A stretch of 44,308 nucleotides of DNA. It comes from Clostridia bacterium. Lineage in GTDB: Bacteria; Bacillota; Clostridia; Christensenellales; Borkfalkiaceae. The position numbers were made by a program, and so were the translations under genes. The notes beneath the pieces are model-generated. The model searched no databases and was not told the DNA's origin. It was given only the letters and a program-made list of their open reading frames with translations. The DNA is taken from NCBI GenBank assembly GCA_021204585.1, contig JAJPZC010000013.1, forward strand, positions 7,268-51,575, written 5' to 3'. Below, one piece after another: positions 1 to 9,114 of this stretch (within the stretch, counting starts at the first letter, position 1; each line of letters starts with the position of its first letter).

Positions 1-743
1 GAGATTTTGCCCACTTCGTCTATGATGCTGCCGGCCTCGTCTTTGCCCAGGGACACTATGATGTCCGCTATCTTCTTGCGGGAGCAGTTGCACTTGTATT
101 CGGGGAACAGGATATAGAGGTTCTGTTCCTCTATGTCCGGAAAGTACTTGCGGATGATTTCATCCGCGGAGGAGAACTCTTCCCGGGAGATAAGCTGCAT
201 GAGGTCCTCTGCGGCCTGCATGTTCTCTTCCTTGGCGCCGGGCATTATCTGCATCACGACGCCGCCGGCATACTCGCAGGTGCCGTCCTGGACCTTGGTG
301 CGGATCCAGACGGCAGTGTCTATCTGTTCGCTCATCTGGAAGTACTGCATGAGGTTCTCTGAGATGTCATCCGACTTGAGTTCGCAGATGCCGTTGAAGG
401 GCCTGAAGAAGCCGTCCTCCTTTATGACGTTCATGGTGCCGCCCTTGAGGCCGTCTCCCTCTATGTAGCCGCGGATGTGGCCGTTCACGTCCCCGGAAAC
501 GGAAGCCGAGGCAGAGCCGTCATTGGACTTTATGGTAATGGATATGGCGCCCTGGTCGCTCTTCAAGCACCCGGCCATGTAGGCACCGGCGGTCAAAAGG
601 CCGCCTAGGAGCTCTGCGTGGCGGTCATCCAGCTTGTGTATGTCCCTGCCGTCCTGCACCAGCTGCTTCGTATCAAGCACGGACAGGGACACGTCCCCGC
701 CGAGAATTAAAGCCTTGTATAGTTTGTTCACAATCTTGTACAT
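1..743 (-). CDS. hslO: Hsp33 redox-regulated chaperonin, 3' end beyond window edge
   Basis: Reverse-strand translation MYKIVNKLYKALILGGDVSLSVLDTKQLVQDGRDIHKLDDRHAELLGGLLTAGAYM... through ...FPEYKCNCSRKKIADIIVSLGKDEAGSIIDEVGKI; typical Hsp33 with the first CxC of the zinc site; open to base 1. Confidence 0.93.
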   Translation of the reverse strand, partial: MYKIVNKLYKALILGGDVSLSVLDTKQLVQDGRDIHKLDDRHAELLGGLLTAGAYMAGCLKSDQGAISITIKSNDGSASASVSGDVNGHIRGYIEGDGLKGGTMNVIKEDGFFRPFNGICELKSDDISENLMQYFQMSEQIDTAVWIRTKVQDGTCEYAGGVVMQIMPGAKEENMQAAEDLMQLISREEFSSADEIIRKYFPDIEEQNLYILFPEYKCNCSRKKIADIIVSLGKDEAGSIIDEVGKI

Positions 744-1489
744 ATGTAGTTCAACCTCTTGCCGGCAACCTCCGGCGGCAAATCTTCTTTTACGGCGGAG
801 AACCCGCAGGCCTCAAGCACCGCCCGTATCTCGGCATCCGCATGCATGTATCTTGTCTGCCTCTCGTCACGGCGTGTGTATGTGCCGTCCGGGGCTTTCG
901 TGAAGACCGTGACGTCCGTCCGGAGGGCATTGCCCTGCGCTTCGCTGTACCAGATGCAGGTGACAGATGGGCGGTCATCCATGTAGACCTGTTTGTCCTG
1001 CGCCAGGAGTGCGTCCGGAGCGGTTATGTCAAAGATGAACGGAGCCCCTTTTCGGAGTGCGCCGTGCACGTGGGAGAAGGCTGCATGCAGTTTTTCCGGC
1101 GGGACGTAGTTGAGACAGTCGTTTATGGCCAGGGCAAAGTCCTGCTTTTGAGGGATATGGAAGGCCGTTATGTCTCCCTGTATGAACTGCGCCCGGATGC
1201 CGGAGGACAGGGCCGTGTCCGCAGCCTTGGAGAGCATCTCCGGGGAGATGTCCATGCCTGTCATGGAATAGCCTGCCTTGGAGAATGCACGGGTGAAAAA
1301 GCCGTTGCCGCAGCCTATGTCCAGGCCGCAGCAAGTGGCCTTGGATGCGTTATAAGTCGCCTGTTTGGAGTCCGCGGGGGGCAGAAGGGCGGCAATTTTG
1401 TGCAGTAAATACTGCGACCATGTTTCATAGCCGCAGTCATCGTTCAGCAATTCAAACACGCTGCCTAGAGCGCTGTATGCGCCGGGCAT
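728..1489 (-). CDS. Class I SAM-dependent methyltransferase
   Basis: Motif I 'CCGLDIGCGNGFFTRAFSKAGYSMTGMDISPEML'; overlaps hslO start by 16 bp. Confidence 0.85.
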   Translation of the reverse strand: MPGAYSALGSVFELLNDDCGYETWSQYLLHKIAALLPPADSKQATYNASKATCCGLDIGCGNGFFTRAFSKAGYSMTGMDISPEMLSKAADTALSSGIRAQFIQGDITAFHIPQKQDFALAINDCLNYVPPEKLHAAFSHVHGALRKGAPFIFDITAPDALLAQDKQVYMDDRPSVTCIWYSEAQGNALRTDVTVFTKAPDGTYTRRDERQTRYMHADAEIRAVLEACGFSAVKEDLPPEVAGKRLNYICTRL

Positions 1490-1490
1490 A

Positions 1491-2756
1491 TTACTCGGAC
1501 CCTAGAAGATGGGCAGCGCTGATCTTCTTTTTCTTGCCCTTCTTGTCGCGCACGTCCACAACCTTCTCACGGGTTGCGAAGAGCTTGTTGTACTCCACGT
1601 ATACAGGGTCCTTGATGTGCTTCTTCTCGTAGTCCGCAATGGTTGCGGCAAGAGCCGCACGGTCTTCCTGCGCCTTGGCTATGCTGGAGCGGGTTATCTC
1701 CTTGCCAAGGGTGGTGATCTTCACGTTGCTGTTCACGGGCATTATGGGACGGCAGAGAAGTTCGCTCTTGCCGGCCGCAAGAAGCTCTCTTGCACGTATC
1801 TCGGGGTTCTTGGAATCCTCAAGAGCCTGCTCCTGCGCCCTCTTTTCTGCCTCTGCCTGCGCCTTCTGCACCTCTGCCTCAGGATTGGTGAACTGGTCGA
1901 AGCCCCACTGGGCAAAGCCCATCCACGAGATAAGCGTGAAAGTGAATCCGATGAAGATGTACACTATCAGCATTATCACGGCCCAGAAAGACCACAGGTA
2001 GCTTAGGAAGTACAGCCACAGAGGGATGAATACGAAGGCAATCATCACTATCGTCTGTATGGGCGTGCCGAACACCATGAACAGGCTGTACTTGAGAAGG
2101 TTCCTTATGGACAGCTTGTAGCTTACGCCGGTGGCCATAAGCCACAGGGCATAGATGCCCGCAAGCACTCCGAAGATTATCACGAACACATAAGCCGTAG
2201 TAATGCCGCCCAATTTCAGCCCCTGGGCTGCCATAACGGCGCGGTAGTCTTTCAGTATGACGATGCCGAAAACGAACACCATGAAGATAAGCATGGGGAA
2301 GACAACGTTGAAGTACGTGGTCTTAACTCCATGGAAGAAGCCCTTGAAGGTGAAGTCTCCGTGCGTGTTGATAAGCTTTCTGAAGGAATACATTGCGCCT
2401 GAGATTCCGACGGCGAAGATGAGCATGGATATGACAAGCAGCGCATAGAATACTAGGTCCGTATTGAACACAATGGTCTGCTCCACTCCCACCGTGTACG
2501 GGTTGAAGGGATAGACCATCGTATGGTTCACGGAGTTGGCCGTATAGAGCCACGCCATGTAATACGAACGGAAGAATATTATAACGATGCTGGGGATGAA
2601 GGATATGAGGACGCACAGGTTGATAAGAACGGTCTTGCCGAAGTTTGACTTGAAGACCTGCCACGTGTCTCTCCATCTCCCCTCAGGGACCATCTTTCTT
2701 GAATATTCGCTGGCTGAACGATCATGCCCTTCCAGTCCGTTCCAGTTAAGTGCCAT
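1491..2756 (-). CDS. Multi-pass membrane protein of unknown function (possibly DUF624/YesL-like N-terminal part) with a charged C-terminal tail
   Basis: Several hydrophobic helices, then an Ala/Glu/Lys-rich cytoplasmic-looking tail ending KKGKKKKISAAHLLGSE. Family assignment is tentative. Confidence 0.6.
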   Translation of the reverse strand: MALNWNGLEGHDRSASEYSRKMVPEGRWRDTWQVFKSNFGKTVLINLCVLISFIPSIVIIFFRSYYMAWLYTANSVNHTMVYPFNPYTVGVEQTIVFNTDLVFYALLVISMLIFAVGISGAMYSFRKLINTHGDFTFKGFFHGVKTTYFNVVFPMLIFMVFVFGIVILKDYRAVMAAQGLKLGGITTAYVFVIIFGVLAGIYALWLMATGVSYKLSIRNLLKYSLFMVFGTPIQTIVMIAFVFIPLWLYFLSYLWSFWAVIMLIVYIFIGFTFTLISWMGFAQWGFDQFTNPEAEVQKAQAEAEKRAQEQALEDSKNPEIRARELLAAGKSELLCRPIMPVNSNVKITTLGKEITRSSIAKAQEDRAALAATIADYEKKHIKDPVYVEYNKLFATREKVVDVRDKKGKKKKISAAHLLGSE

Positions 2757-3015
2757 ATGCTGCTTTCCTTTTTGCTTTCAACCATTACATTATAACAAAC
2801 GCTCTAAAGAATTACAACTTATTTCACCCACATAATTTGTCAAAACGGGGCATTGCCGGCATACGAGAAAATAGACACTCTGTCGTATAACTTGCCGCAT
2901 ATGCGCCCATATGGACACGCAGACGGCAGAAAAAGGCCTGTATAAGGTCCCTGACAGGGTCCGGACGGGTCCGGACGGCGCCTTGCGCAAAATCTTGCCG
3001 GGAGCGCAAAATTTC

Positions 3016-3044
3016 TTTACATACGCCTTTGGCTGTGATATTAT
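3016..3044 (+). promoter_or_regulatory. Sigma-70-type promoter upstream of the lysine riboswitch
   Basis: TTTACA (3016-3021), 17-bp spacer, TATTAT (3039-3044); predicted start falls at the beginning of the riboswitch. Confidence 0.7.
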
Positions 3045-3049
3045 GAAAC

Positions 3050-3222
3050 AGCAAATTAGAGGAGCGGACGGGCATAAGTAACCGGCCGGCAGACAAGGGG
3101 TTGAAGGGAATCCCTTTGCGGCCAGGCGAAAGGGCACCCCCGCCGAGGCAGTCTCATCCCTGAAAGGCTGCCGGGCGCACAGGACAATACCTGTGTGACT
3201 GTCGCTTGAAGCGTTGCGCTAA
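3050..3222 (+). promoter_or_regulatory. Lysine riboswitch (L-box) upstream of asd-dapA-dapB
   Basis: L-box landmarks in order: 'TTAGAGGAGCGG...AAGTAACCGG...GGCGAAAGGG...CCGCCGAGGCAG...CTGCCGGGCGCACAGGACAATACCTGTGTGACTGTCGCTT', placed before three lysine/DAP pathway genes. Confidence 0.88.
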
Positions 3223-3252
3223 TTGCCTTGTGGATGTATCTTCGGAGCATGA

Positions 3253-3282
3253 CCGGCGGCGCAATGCCAGCCGGATTTTTTA
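3253..3282 (+). terminator. Intrinsic terminator of the riboswitch expression platform
   Basis: CCGGC-GGC-GCAAT-GCC-A-GCCGG then ATTTTTT, between aptamer and asd start. Confidence 0.75.
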
Positions 3283-3414
3283 TTGTCCACAGGGAAAAGC
3301 GGGCATGAATTTGAAGGCAGAATATGCGGCTGGATTAAGCATATATTGGCCTCTGCGCATAAAACGGTGCCGGAACGGCGCGCCTGTGTGCGGGAGGCTG
3401 TAAGGAGATATAGA

Positions 3415-4488
3415 ATGAGAAAGTTCAATGTGGGAGTCATCGGTGCGACCGGCATGGTAGGGCAGAGATTTTTGCTCCTGCTTGAGAATCATCCCTGGTT
3501 TGACGTCAAGGTTCTGGCGGCCTCTTCAAGGTCTGCGGGAAAGAAATACAAGGATGCAATAAAGGTGTGGAACCTGTCAGAGCCTATGCCCGCAAAGTTT
3601 GCGGACATGGTTGTGCAGGATGCAGATGACGTGCAGGATGTGGCAAGCCAGGTGGACTTCTGCTTCTGCGCCGTCAACATGCCCAAGGACGCCATAAGGG
3701 CTCTGGAAGAAAAGTATGCCAGGGCGGAGTGCCCCATTGTTTCCAACAACTCAGCTCACAGGTTCACTCCGGACGTCCCCATGATAATCCCTGAGATCAA
3801 TGCAGACCATCTGGACATCATACCTGCACAGAGAAAGCGCCTGGGCACCAAGAGAGGATTCATTGCTGTGAAGAGCAACTGCTCCCTCCAGTCATACGTC
3901 CCCCTTCTCAACCCCTTGAGAAAGTTCGGCATAGAAAGCTGCGCTGTGTGCACGTACCAGGCCATATCCGGCGCCGGGAAGACTTTCCAGACCATGCCGG
4001 AGATCATAGACAACGTAATCCCGTACATCGGCGGCGAAGAGGAAAAGAGCGAGAAAGAGCCCCTCAAGATCTGGGGCACAATCGTTGGAGACCAGATTGT
4101 TCCCGCCACGGAGCCTAAGATCACGGCCCAGTGCTTGAGAGTCCCTGTATCAGACGGCCATACGGCTGCCTGCTTTGTGAAGTTCAAAAACAAGCCCGCA
4201 AAGGAAGAAATTCTGGAGGCCTGGAAGGAGTTTGCCGGAGAACCTCAGAAGCTGGACCTCCCCCACGCTCCCAAACAGTTCATCCACTATTTCGAGGAAG
4301 ACAACAGGCCCCAGCCCGCGCTGGACAGGAACCTGGAGGGCGGCATGGCAGTATGCGCCGGAAGGCTGCGCGAGGACAACCTCTTTGATTACAAGTTCAT
4401 AGGCTTCTCGCACAACACCTTAAGAGGTGCTGCCGGCGGTGCGGTCCTCCTTGCAGAGCTCCTTTGCGCCAAGGGCTACATGGACTGA
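3415..4488 (+). CDS. asd: Aspartate-semialdehyde dehydrogenase
   Basis: MRKFNVGVIGATGMVGQRFLLLLENHPWFDV...; SNCSLQSYVPLLNPL. Start set at ATG 3415 after TAAGGAGATATAGA; the longer ORF start runs into the leader. Confidence 0.93.
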   Translation: MRKFNVGVIGATGMVGQRFLLLLENHPWFDVKVLAASSRSAGKKYKDAIKVWNLSEPMPAKFADMVVQDADDVQDVASQVDFCFCAVNMPKDAIRALEEKYARAECPIVSNNSAHRFTPDVPMIIPEINADHLDIIPAQRKRLGTKRGFIAVKSNCSLQSYVPLLNPLRKFGIESCAVCTYQAISGAGKTFQTMPEIIDNVIPYIGGEEEKSEKEPLKIWGTIVGDQIVPATEPKITAQCLRVPVSDGHTAACFVKFKNKPAKEEILEAWKEFAGEPQKLDLPHAPKQFIHYFEEDNRPQPALDRNLEGGMAVCAGRLREDNLFDYKFIGFSHNTLRGAAGGAVLLAELLCAKGYMD

Positions 4489-4498
4489 CCTGCCGGAA

Positions 4499-4577
4499 GG
4501 CAGATAGATAGTGAAGCGCATATAGGGCAGATAGATAGTGAAGCCCCTGTAGGCAGATAACTTAGTGACAATCCGGA
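4499..4577 (+). repeat. Three imperfect 26-27-bp direct repeats (GGCAGATAGATAGTGAAGC...)
   Basis: GGCAGATA at 4499, 4526 and 4552; begins 10 nt after the asd stop. Confidence 0.85.
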
Positions 4578-4601
4578 CACATCCGGTTGGAAGGATATTA
4601 T

Positions 4602-5489
4602 ATGACAGGATTTTTTGAAGGAATAGGCACTGCGATGGTCACCCCGTTCAACGAGAACGGCGTGAACTTCGATGAGCTGGGAAAAATGATAGAGTACCAG
4701 GTGGCCGGCGGCACAGACGCCATTATTGTGCTGGGCACAACAGGTGAGCCCGCCACTATGACCGAGGAAGAGAAGCGGGACACCATTATATATGCCGTAA
4801 AGAAGACGGCCGGCAGGATGAAGGTCATCATCGGCACAGGCTCTAATGACACCAAGAAGGCCGTTGCAGCCTCCATACGTGCGCAGCAGCTTGGCGCAGA
4901 CGGCATCCTGGCCGTAACCCCGTACTATAACAAGTGCACGCAGAACGGCCTGTACCTCTACTACAAGGCAATCTGCGAGTCCGTCTCCATCCCCGTAATC
5001 GCATACAACGTGCCCTCAAGAACGTCCGTAAACCTCATGCCGGAGACTGCAGAGCGTCTCTGCGACATCCCCAACATGGCCGGCATCAAGGAAGCCAGCG
5101 GCAACATGGCACAGGTTGTTGAGACTATGCGCAGAATCCGCGGCAAGATGGACCTCTTCTCCGGCGAAGACTTTTTGAACCTTCCCATGCTGGCAATCGG
5201 CGGCGCAGGCCTCATCTCCGTGGCTTCCAACATAGCCCCTGCTCATATGAAGAAGATGTGGACTCTTGTAAAGGAGAACAAGCTCAAGGAGGCCAACGAG
5301 GTCCAGGACTTCATCCTTCCCCTCGAGGATGCATGTTTCATAGAGGTTAACCCCATCCCCGTAAAGGCAGCGTACAACATGATAGGCTTCAACGCCGGCG
5401 TGCCCAGGGCACCTTTAACGGAGCTTGAAGAAGCCCACAAGGTTATCCTCAAGAAGGCTATAGAAAATGCGGGGGTAAAAGGCATATGA
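4602..5489 (+). CDS. dapA: 4-hydroxy-tetrahydrodipicolinate synthase
   Basis: GIGTAMVTPFNENGVNFDELGKMIEYQVAGGTDAIIVLGTTGE...VTPYYNK...YNVPSRTSVN; ATG at 4602. Confidence 0.96.
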   Translation: MTGFFEGIGTAMVTPFNENGVNFDELGKMIEYQVAGGTDAIIVLGTTGEPATMTEEEKRDTIIYAVKKTAGRMKVIIGTGSNDTKKAVAASIRAQQLGADGILAVTPYYNKCTQNGLYLYYKAICESVSIPVIAYNVPSRTSVNLMPETAERLCDIPNMAGIKEASGNMAQVVETMRRIRGKMDLFSGEDFLNLPMLAIGGAGLISVASNIAPAHMKKMWTLVKENKLKEANEVQDFILPLEDACFIEVNPIPVKAAYNMIGFNAGVPRAPLTELEEAHKVILKKAIENAGVKGI

Positions 5490-6244
5490 CCAAAGTTTTA
5501 ATCTGCGGCATAGGCGGACATATGGGCGCCAACGTGTACTCACTTGTCTCCGAAGAGCCGGATGCAGAGGTTGTCTGCGGCGTGGACCTTCATGCACCTG
5601 AGACCATAAAGGTTCCCGTATATGCCTCATTCAACGATGTTAAAGAGGATGTGGACGTAGTCATAGACTTCTCCTCTCCCGCTGTCCTTAGAAGTGAGCT
5701 TGCCTGGGCTGCAGAGAAGAAGGTGCCCCTCGTTCTTGCAACCACCGGATACACGGAAGATGACCTCAAAGCCATAGACGAGACCTCAAAGAAGACCGCC
5801 GTCTTCCGCACCGCCAACTTTTCCCTTGGCATCAACCTGCTTGTAAAACTTGTCAAAGAAGCCGCCTCCGTTCTCGGCGAGGCCTTTGACATAGAGATTA
5901 TAGAAAAACACCACAACCAGAAGAAGGACGCCCCCTCCGGCACCGCTCTCATGCTTGCAGACAGCATCAATGAAGTGTACGGCGGCTCCAAGGAGTACAT
6001 GAACGGCCGTGAGGGCCTTGTAGGAAAGCGCGGCTCAGAGATAGGCATCCATGCAGTCCGCGGCGGCACCATCGTCGGGGAGCATGAAGTCATGTTCGCA
6101 GGCGAGGATGAGATCATAACCCTCTCCCATTCCGCAAGATCCAAGAAAGTCTTTGCCGCCGGAGCCGTCAAGGCCGCCGTCTGGATGGCAGGCAAGCCCG
6201 CCGGCAAGTACGACATGAACGACCTTCTCAAAGACGTCCTCTAA
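5486..6244 (+). CDS. dapB: 4-hydroxy-tetrahydrodipicolinate reductase
   Basis: MTKVLICGIGGHMGANV...VDVVIDFSSPAVL...EIIEKHHNQKKDAPSGTALMLAD; ATGA overlap with dapA. Confidence 0.96.
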   Translation: MTKVLICGIGGHMGANVYSLVSEEPDAEVVCGVDLHAPETIKVPVYASFNDVKEDVDVVIDFSSPAVLRSELAWAAEKKVPLVLATTGYTEDDLKAIDETSKKTAVFRTANFSLGINLLVKLVKEAASVLGEAFDIEIIEKHHNQKKDAPSGTALMLADSINEVYGGSKEYMNGREGLVGKRGSEIGIHAVRGGTIVGEHEVMFAGEDEIITLSHSARSKKVFAAGAVKAAVWMAGKPAGKYDMNDLLKDVL

Positions 6245-6267
6245 GAACGACACCCTATAAGTTGACG

Positions 6268-6297
6268 AAAGGCAGGAAGCTGAGGCTCCTGCCTTTT
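6268..6297. terminator. Bidirectional intrinsic terminator (dapB and the facing lipoprotein gene)
   Basis: AAAGGCAGGAAGCTGAGGCTCCTGCCTTTT with T-rich sequence on both sides. Confidence 0.8.
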
Positions 6298-6370
6298 ATG
6301 ATGTCCGGATATAACTGCGGGAGAGCAGTTGCGCTCTCCCGCGATTGGCTAAATTGCTGAGGATGACATA

Positions 6371-8779
6371 TCAGTCATTCTTATCGAGGCTTACGTATGC
6401 ATCATCAAGATCATAGCTTACTACAAGGGATGCTGTCGATGAGAATGTTCCGCTTATCTGATATACATCTGCCGCACTGTTAAGGCTGCCCTTTGTACTG
6501 TTGGTGATGTATGCAATAAAGTCTTTCTCTGAGTACGTAGCACTGGAGTAAGTGCCTTCAGTTGCATTCTCGAGTCTTCCTGAGTAAAGCTTGAAGCCCT
6601 GATTAAGAAGATCTGTATAACTGAAGTCTCCACCATGCGTACTTGTATCTGAACCGGACAGAAGTCCGTTTGCAACTGCAAGACGAAGACTTGATGCAGC
6701 GGCTTCCGCAGTAAATACAAGCAGAGAATTGTTGGTGGATGTATTGGATCCGCTGTCTAATTCAAGCGATACGAAGAATATAACCGTTTCGCCAGGATTC
6801 AGATAGATATACATATAGGATGTATCCTGTACCATCACTGAATTGGTGAGATATACCTTGAAGTAGCAGGCTTCAGTGCCCATGTTCTGGAATTCATAGA
6901 ATACAATGTTATCATTCTCTCCAATGTTATTGGATGCAGATGTAGCGCACCTGAACTGGTCTCCCTCGGAGACTGATGTGCCCGTTAAGATTGTCGCAGG
7001 AACAGCATAATTGAATGCCGAGTCAACTGTGGTGTCCAGTGCGTCTATTACAGTTGTATAAGAGTTTAAGCTGGATACTGAATATTTTGAATGGACGTCA
7101 GTCATGCCGCTGACATTTTCCACATTCAGGTTGTTGCCGGAGGCACTGTTGAAGTACAGCATCTGCATGCTTAACGGATAATCAAAGTAAGGAGCAATTG
7201 TTATTTCAGTAGATGTTATAGTGTATCCGCTGGATGTTGAAATTATCGAGTTGGATATTGAGCCGTCTTCGTTTGTCTGCTTTACATACCATCCCTGCAG
7301 CGTTCTTGTTCCGAAAGCGGAACCTGTAGGAATTGTAAGTTCGGAAGATGAAGGAAGCATGGATGTTGTAAGGATATCACCTGTCTCCAGATAGTCAGGG
7401 GTTTCGTAACTGCTGCTGAGAGTAATCTGGGAAGGAATGTCAAGATTGACTGTAACGGCCTCACCTCCCTCAACGGTTGATGCAGTCTCCCCGAATGTAA
7501 ACTTCATATCAAGCTTCAGATAGCCGTCTTCATCAAGCCAGCTTGTTCCGGTTGTCATGAATCCGACCATTATCTGGCTATTGGTATTTGATCCGCTGTT
7601 GAACGAAAGCTCAACCGTCTTTGTCTCGCCGGGTTCAAGATCTACTTCCTTGTAATTAGCTGTAGTTGTCGTTGTCTCACCGGTTTCCTCATCGACTGTT
7701 GTAACGTTAACAGGGAACCAGGTCATGCTGTTGTATGTGTATCCTGAGCCGCCGCTCTGAACCATTCCGACATTGAAGCTTGTAGCAGTGTCGCCCAGGT
7801 TTGTCAGCTCAAGCATAGCCGTATAATCAGTGCTTGATGCAATCGAGAAGGCAGTATTGTTAGCCCTGAACCAGTAATCGGCAGTCGCAGTTATTGTGTT
7901 TCCGAATCTGAAGGTTCCTGTATCAAAGTACGGTGCGCTGTATTCGATTTCAGTGCCGTCGCCCTTGGTAGGTGTTCCTGAACCGTAAGCACCGCTGTAA
8001 TAGAAATCATAGTCTGTGGTCCAGCTTCTCAATTCACTGGCAGATGAACCGAAGTAAGGGCAAAGGATTCCGCTTGCGCTGATGGAAAGAGTGCTTCCGG
8101 GCTCTGCAGTTGAAGTGATGTTGCCGCTTGCGTCCAGTATCATCCAGCCACCCAATGAATACCCGTTGTAGCTTCTGTCGCAGTAAGCAATTGTAGGAGC
8201 AACAACTGTATCGCCTGTCTTTACATTGTATGTGATTTCGGCACTGCTCAGATCGAAGTCTTCCGCCTGTGATATCTCGATGGATTCGCCTTCGCCCGTG
8301 TCAAAATCATAGTTATATGAGCTCTCACCCCATTTATCTGCGTTGAAGTTGAATCCTTCAGGAATACAATAAGCAAGGGTTGCCGGCTGGCCGGAAGGCT
8401 CTGGAACTGCAGCTTCGTATCCGGAATTATAATCGAAAATGCTGTCATAGTCCGTGCGGTGGTTGGTGTAATTGCCATTGTCATCCGCAACAGGATTGCC
8501 CAGTCCGTCGACCTCGTAATCATATACGGTTTGTATGCCGGTAACGGATGATCCGTCATTGGCCAAACTGGCATAATACTCATCCAGGACTTGCGTAACA
8601 TCTGCGTAATAGTCATCGAGGGAATCATAGCTCTCTGACAATGAACCTCTCAAATCAGGATACTCTTTATAGAAGTCCTCTATCAGACTGCTGTAATCCG
8701 TTGAAAAGTTTGAACACCCTGTTAATGCAAGGCAGACAGCTACAAGTCCGCAACCTACTGCTGCCAGAACTTTTTTCAT
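6371..8779 (-). CDS. Large secreted lipoprotein with InlB B-repeat-like and beta-sandwich-like segments
   Basis: Signal peptide and lipobox MKKVLAAVGCGLVAVCLALTGCSNF; two 'GYSLGGW..'/'RTLQGWYVK' segments resembling Listeria-Bacteroides repeats; Ser/Thr/Tyr-rich. Start set at MKKVL (8779). Confidence 0.75.
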   Translation of the reverse strand: MKKVLAAVGCGLVAVCLALTGCSNFSTDYSSLIEDFYKEYPDLRGSLSESYDSLDDYYADVTQVLDEYYASLANDGSSVTGIQTVYDYEVDGLGNPVADDNGNYTNHRTDYDSIFDYNSGYEAAVPEPSGQPATLAYCIPEGFNFNADKWGESSYNYDFDTGEGESIEISQAEDFDLSSAEITYNVKTGDTVVAPTIAYCDRSYNGYSLGGWMILDASGNITSTAEPGSTLSISASGILCPYFGSSASELRSWTTDYDFYYSGAYGSGTPTKGDGTEIEYSAPYFDTGTFRFGNTITATADYWFRANNTAFSIASSTDYTAMLELTNLGDTATSFNVGMVQSGGSGYTYNSMTWFPVNVTTVDEETGETTTTTANYKEVDLEPGETKTVELSFNSGSNTNSQIMVGFMTTGTSWLDEDGYLKLDMKFTFGETASTVEGGEAVTVNLDIPSQITLSSSYETPDYLETGDILTTSMLPSSSELTIPTGSAFGTRTLQGWYVKQTNEDGSISNSIISTSSGYTITSTEITIAPYFDYPLSMQMLYFNSASGNNLNVENVSGMTDVHSKYSVSSLNSYTTVIDALDTTVDSAFNYAVPATILTGTSVSEGDQFRCATSASNNIGENDNIVFYEFQNMGTEACYFKVYLTNSVMVQDTSYMYIYLNPGETVIFFVSLELDSGSNTSTNNSLLVFTAEAAASSLRLAVANGLLSGSDTSTHGGDFSYTDLLNQGFKLYSGRLENATEGTYSSATYSEKDFIAYITNSTKGSLNSAADVYQISGTFSSTASLVVSYDLDDAYVSLDKND

Positions 8780-8977
8780 AGACTCTCCTTCAGAATTCCC
8801 ACAGGGGAGAATCCTGGCATATTCTAAGCCCAAACTTCTCTCACGAATGGGCGCAGGTCTAAAAAGTGCGAAATTACCGCACAGTACTATATGCTATATT
8901 TTATCATTCGGCCGTCTCTTCTATACATTGCAAAGCAGGTATTGTTCATTGCATAAAAAAATAAGACGGATTGCAAG

Positions 8978-9003
8978 AAAAAAGCCCGATATCGGGCATT
9001 TTT
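8978..9003 (-). terminator. Terminator of the pyr operon
   Basis: Minus strand GCCCGATATCGGGCTTTTTTC, downstream of the pyrE stop. Confidence 0.75.
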
Positions 9004-9114
9004 ATTGCATTTTGTCCACTAAACGGAAAACTTTCCTGCAAGACAAAATTATTCTGTTATGCAAAATTTCAGATCCGGACAATGGCGGAAATGTGAATTT
9101 TGTGCAAGGCGCTG

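Noticed and set aside
842-1408. 188-aa plus-strand ORF opposite the methyltransferase
   Set aside because: Shadow ORF antisense to a well-supported CDS; no recognisable family.
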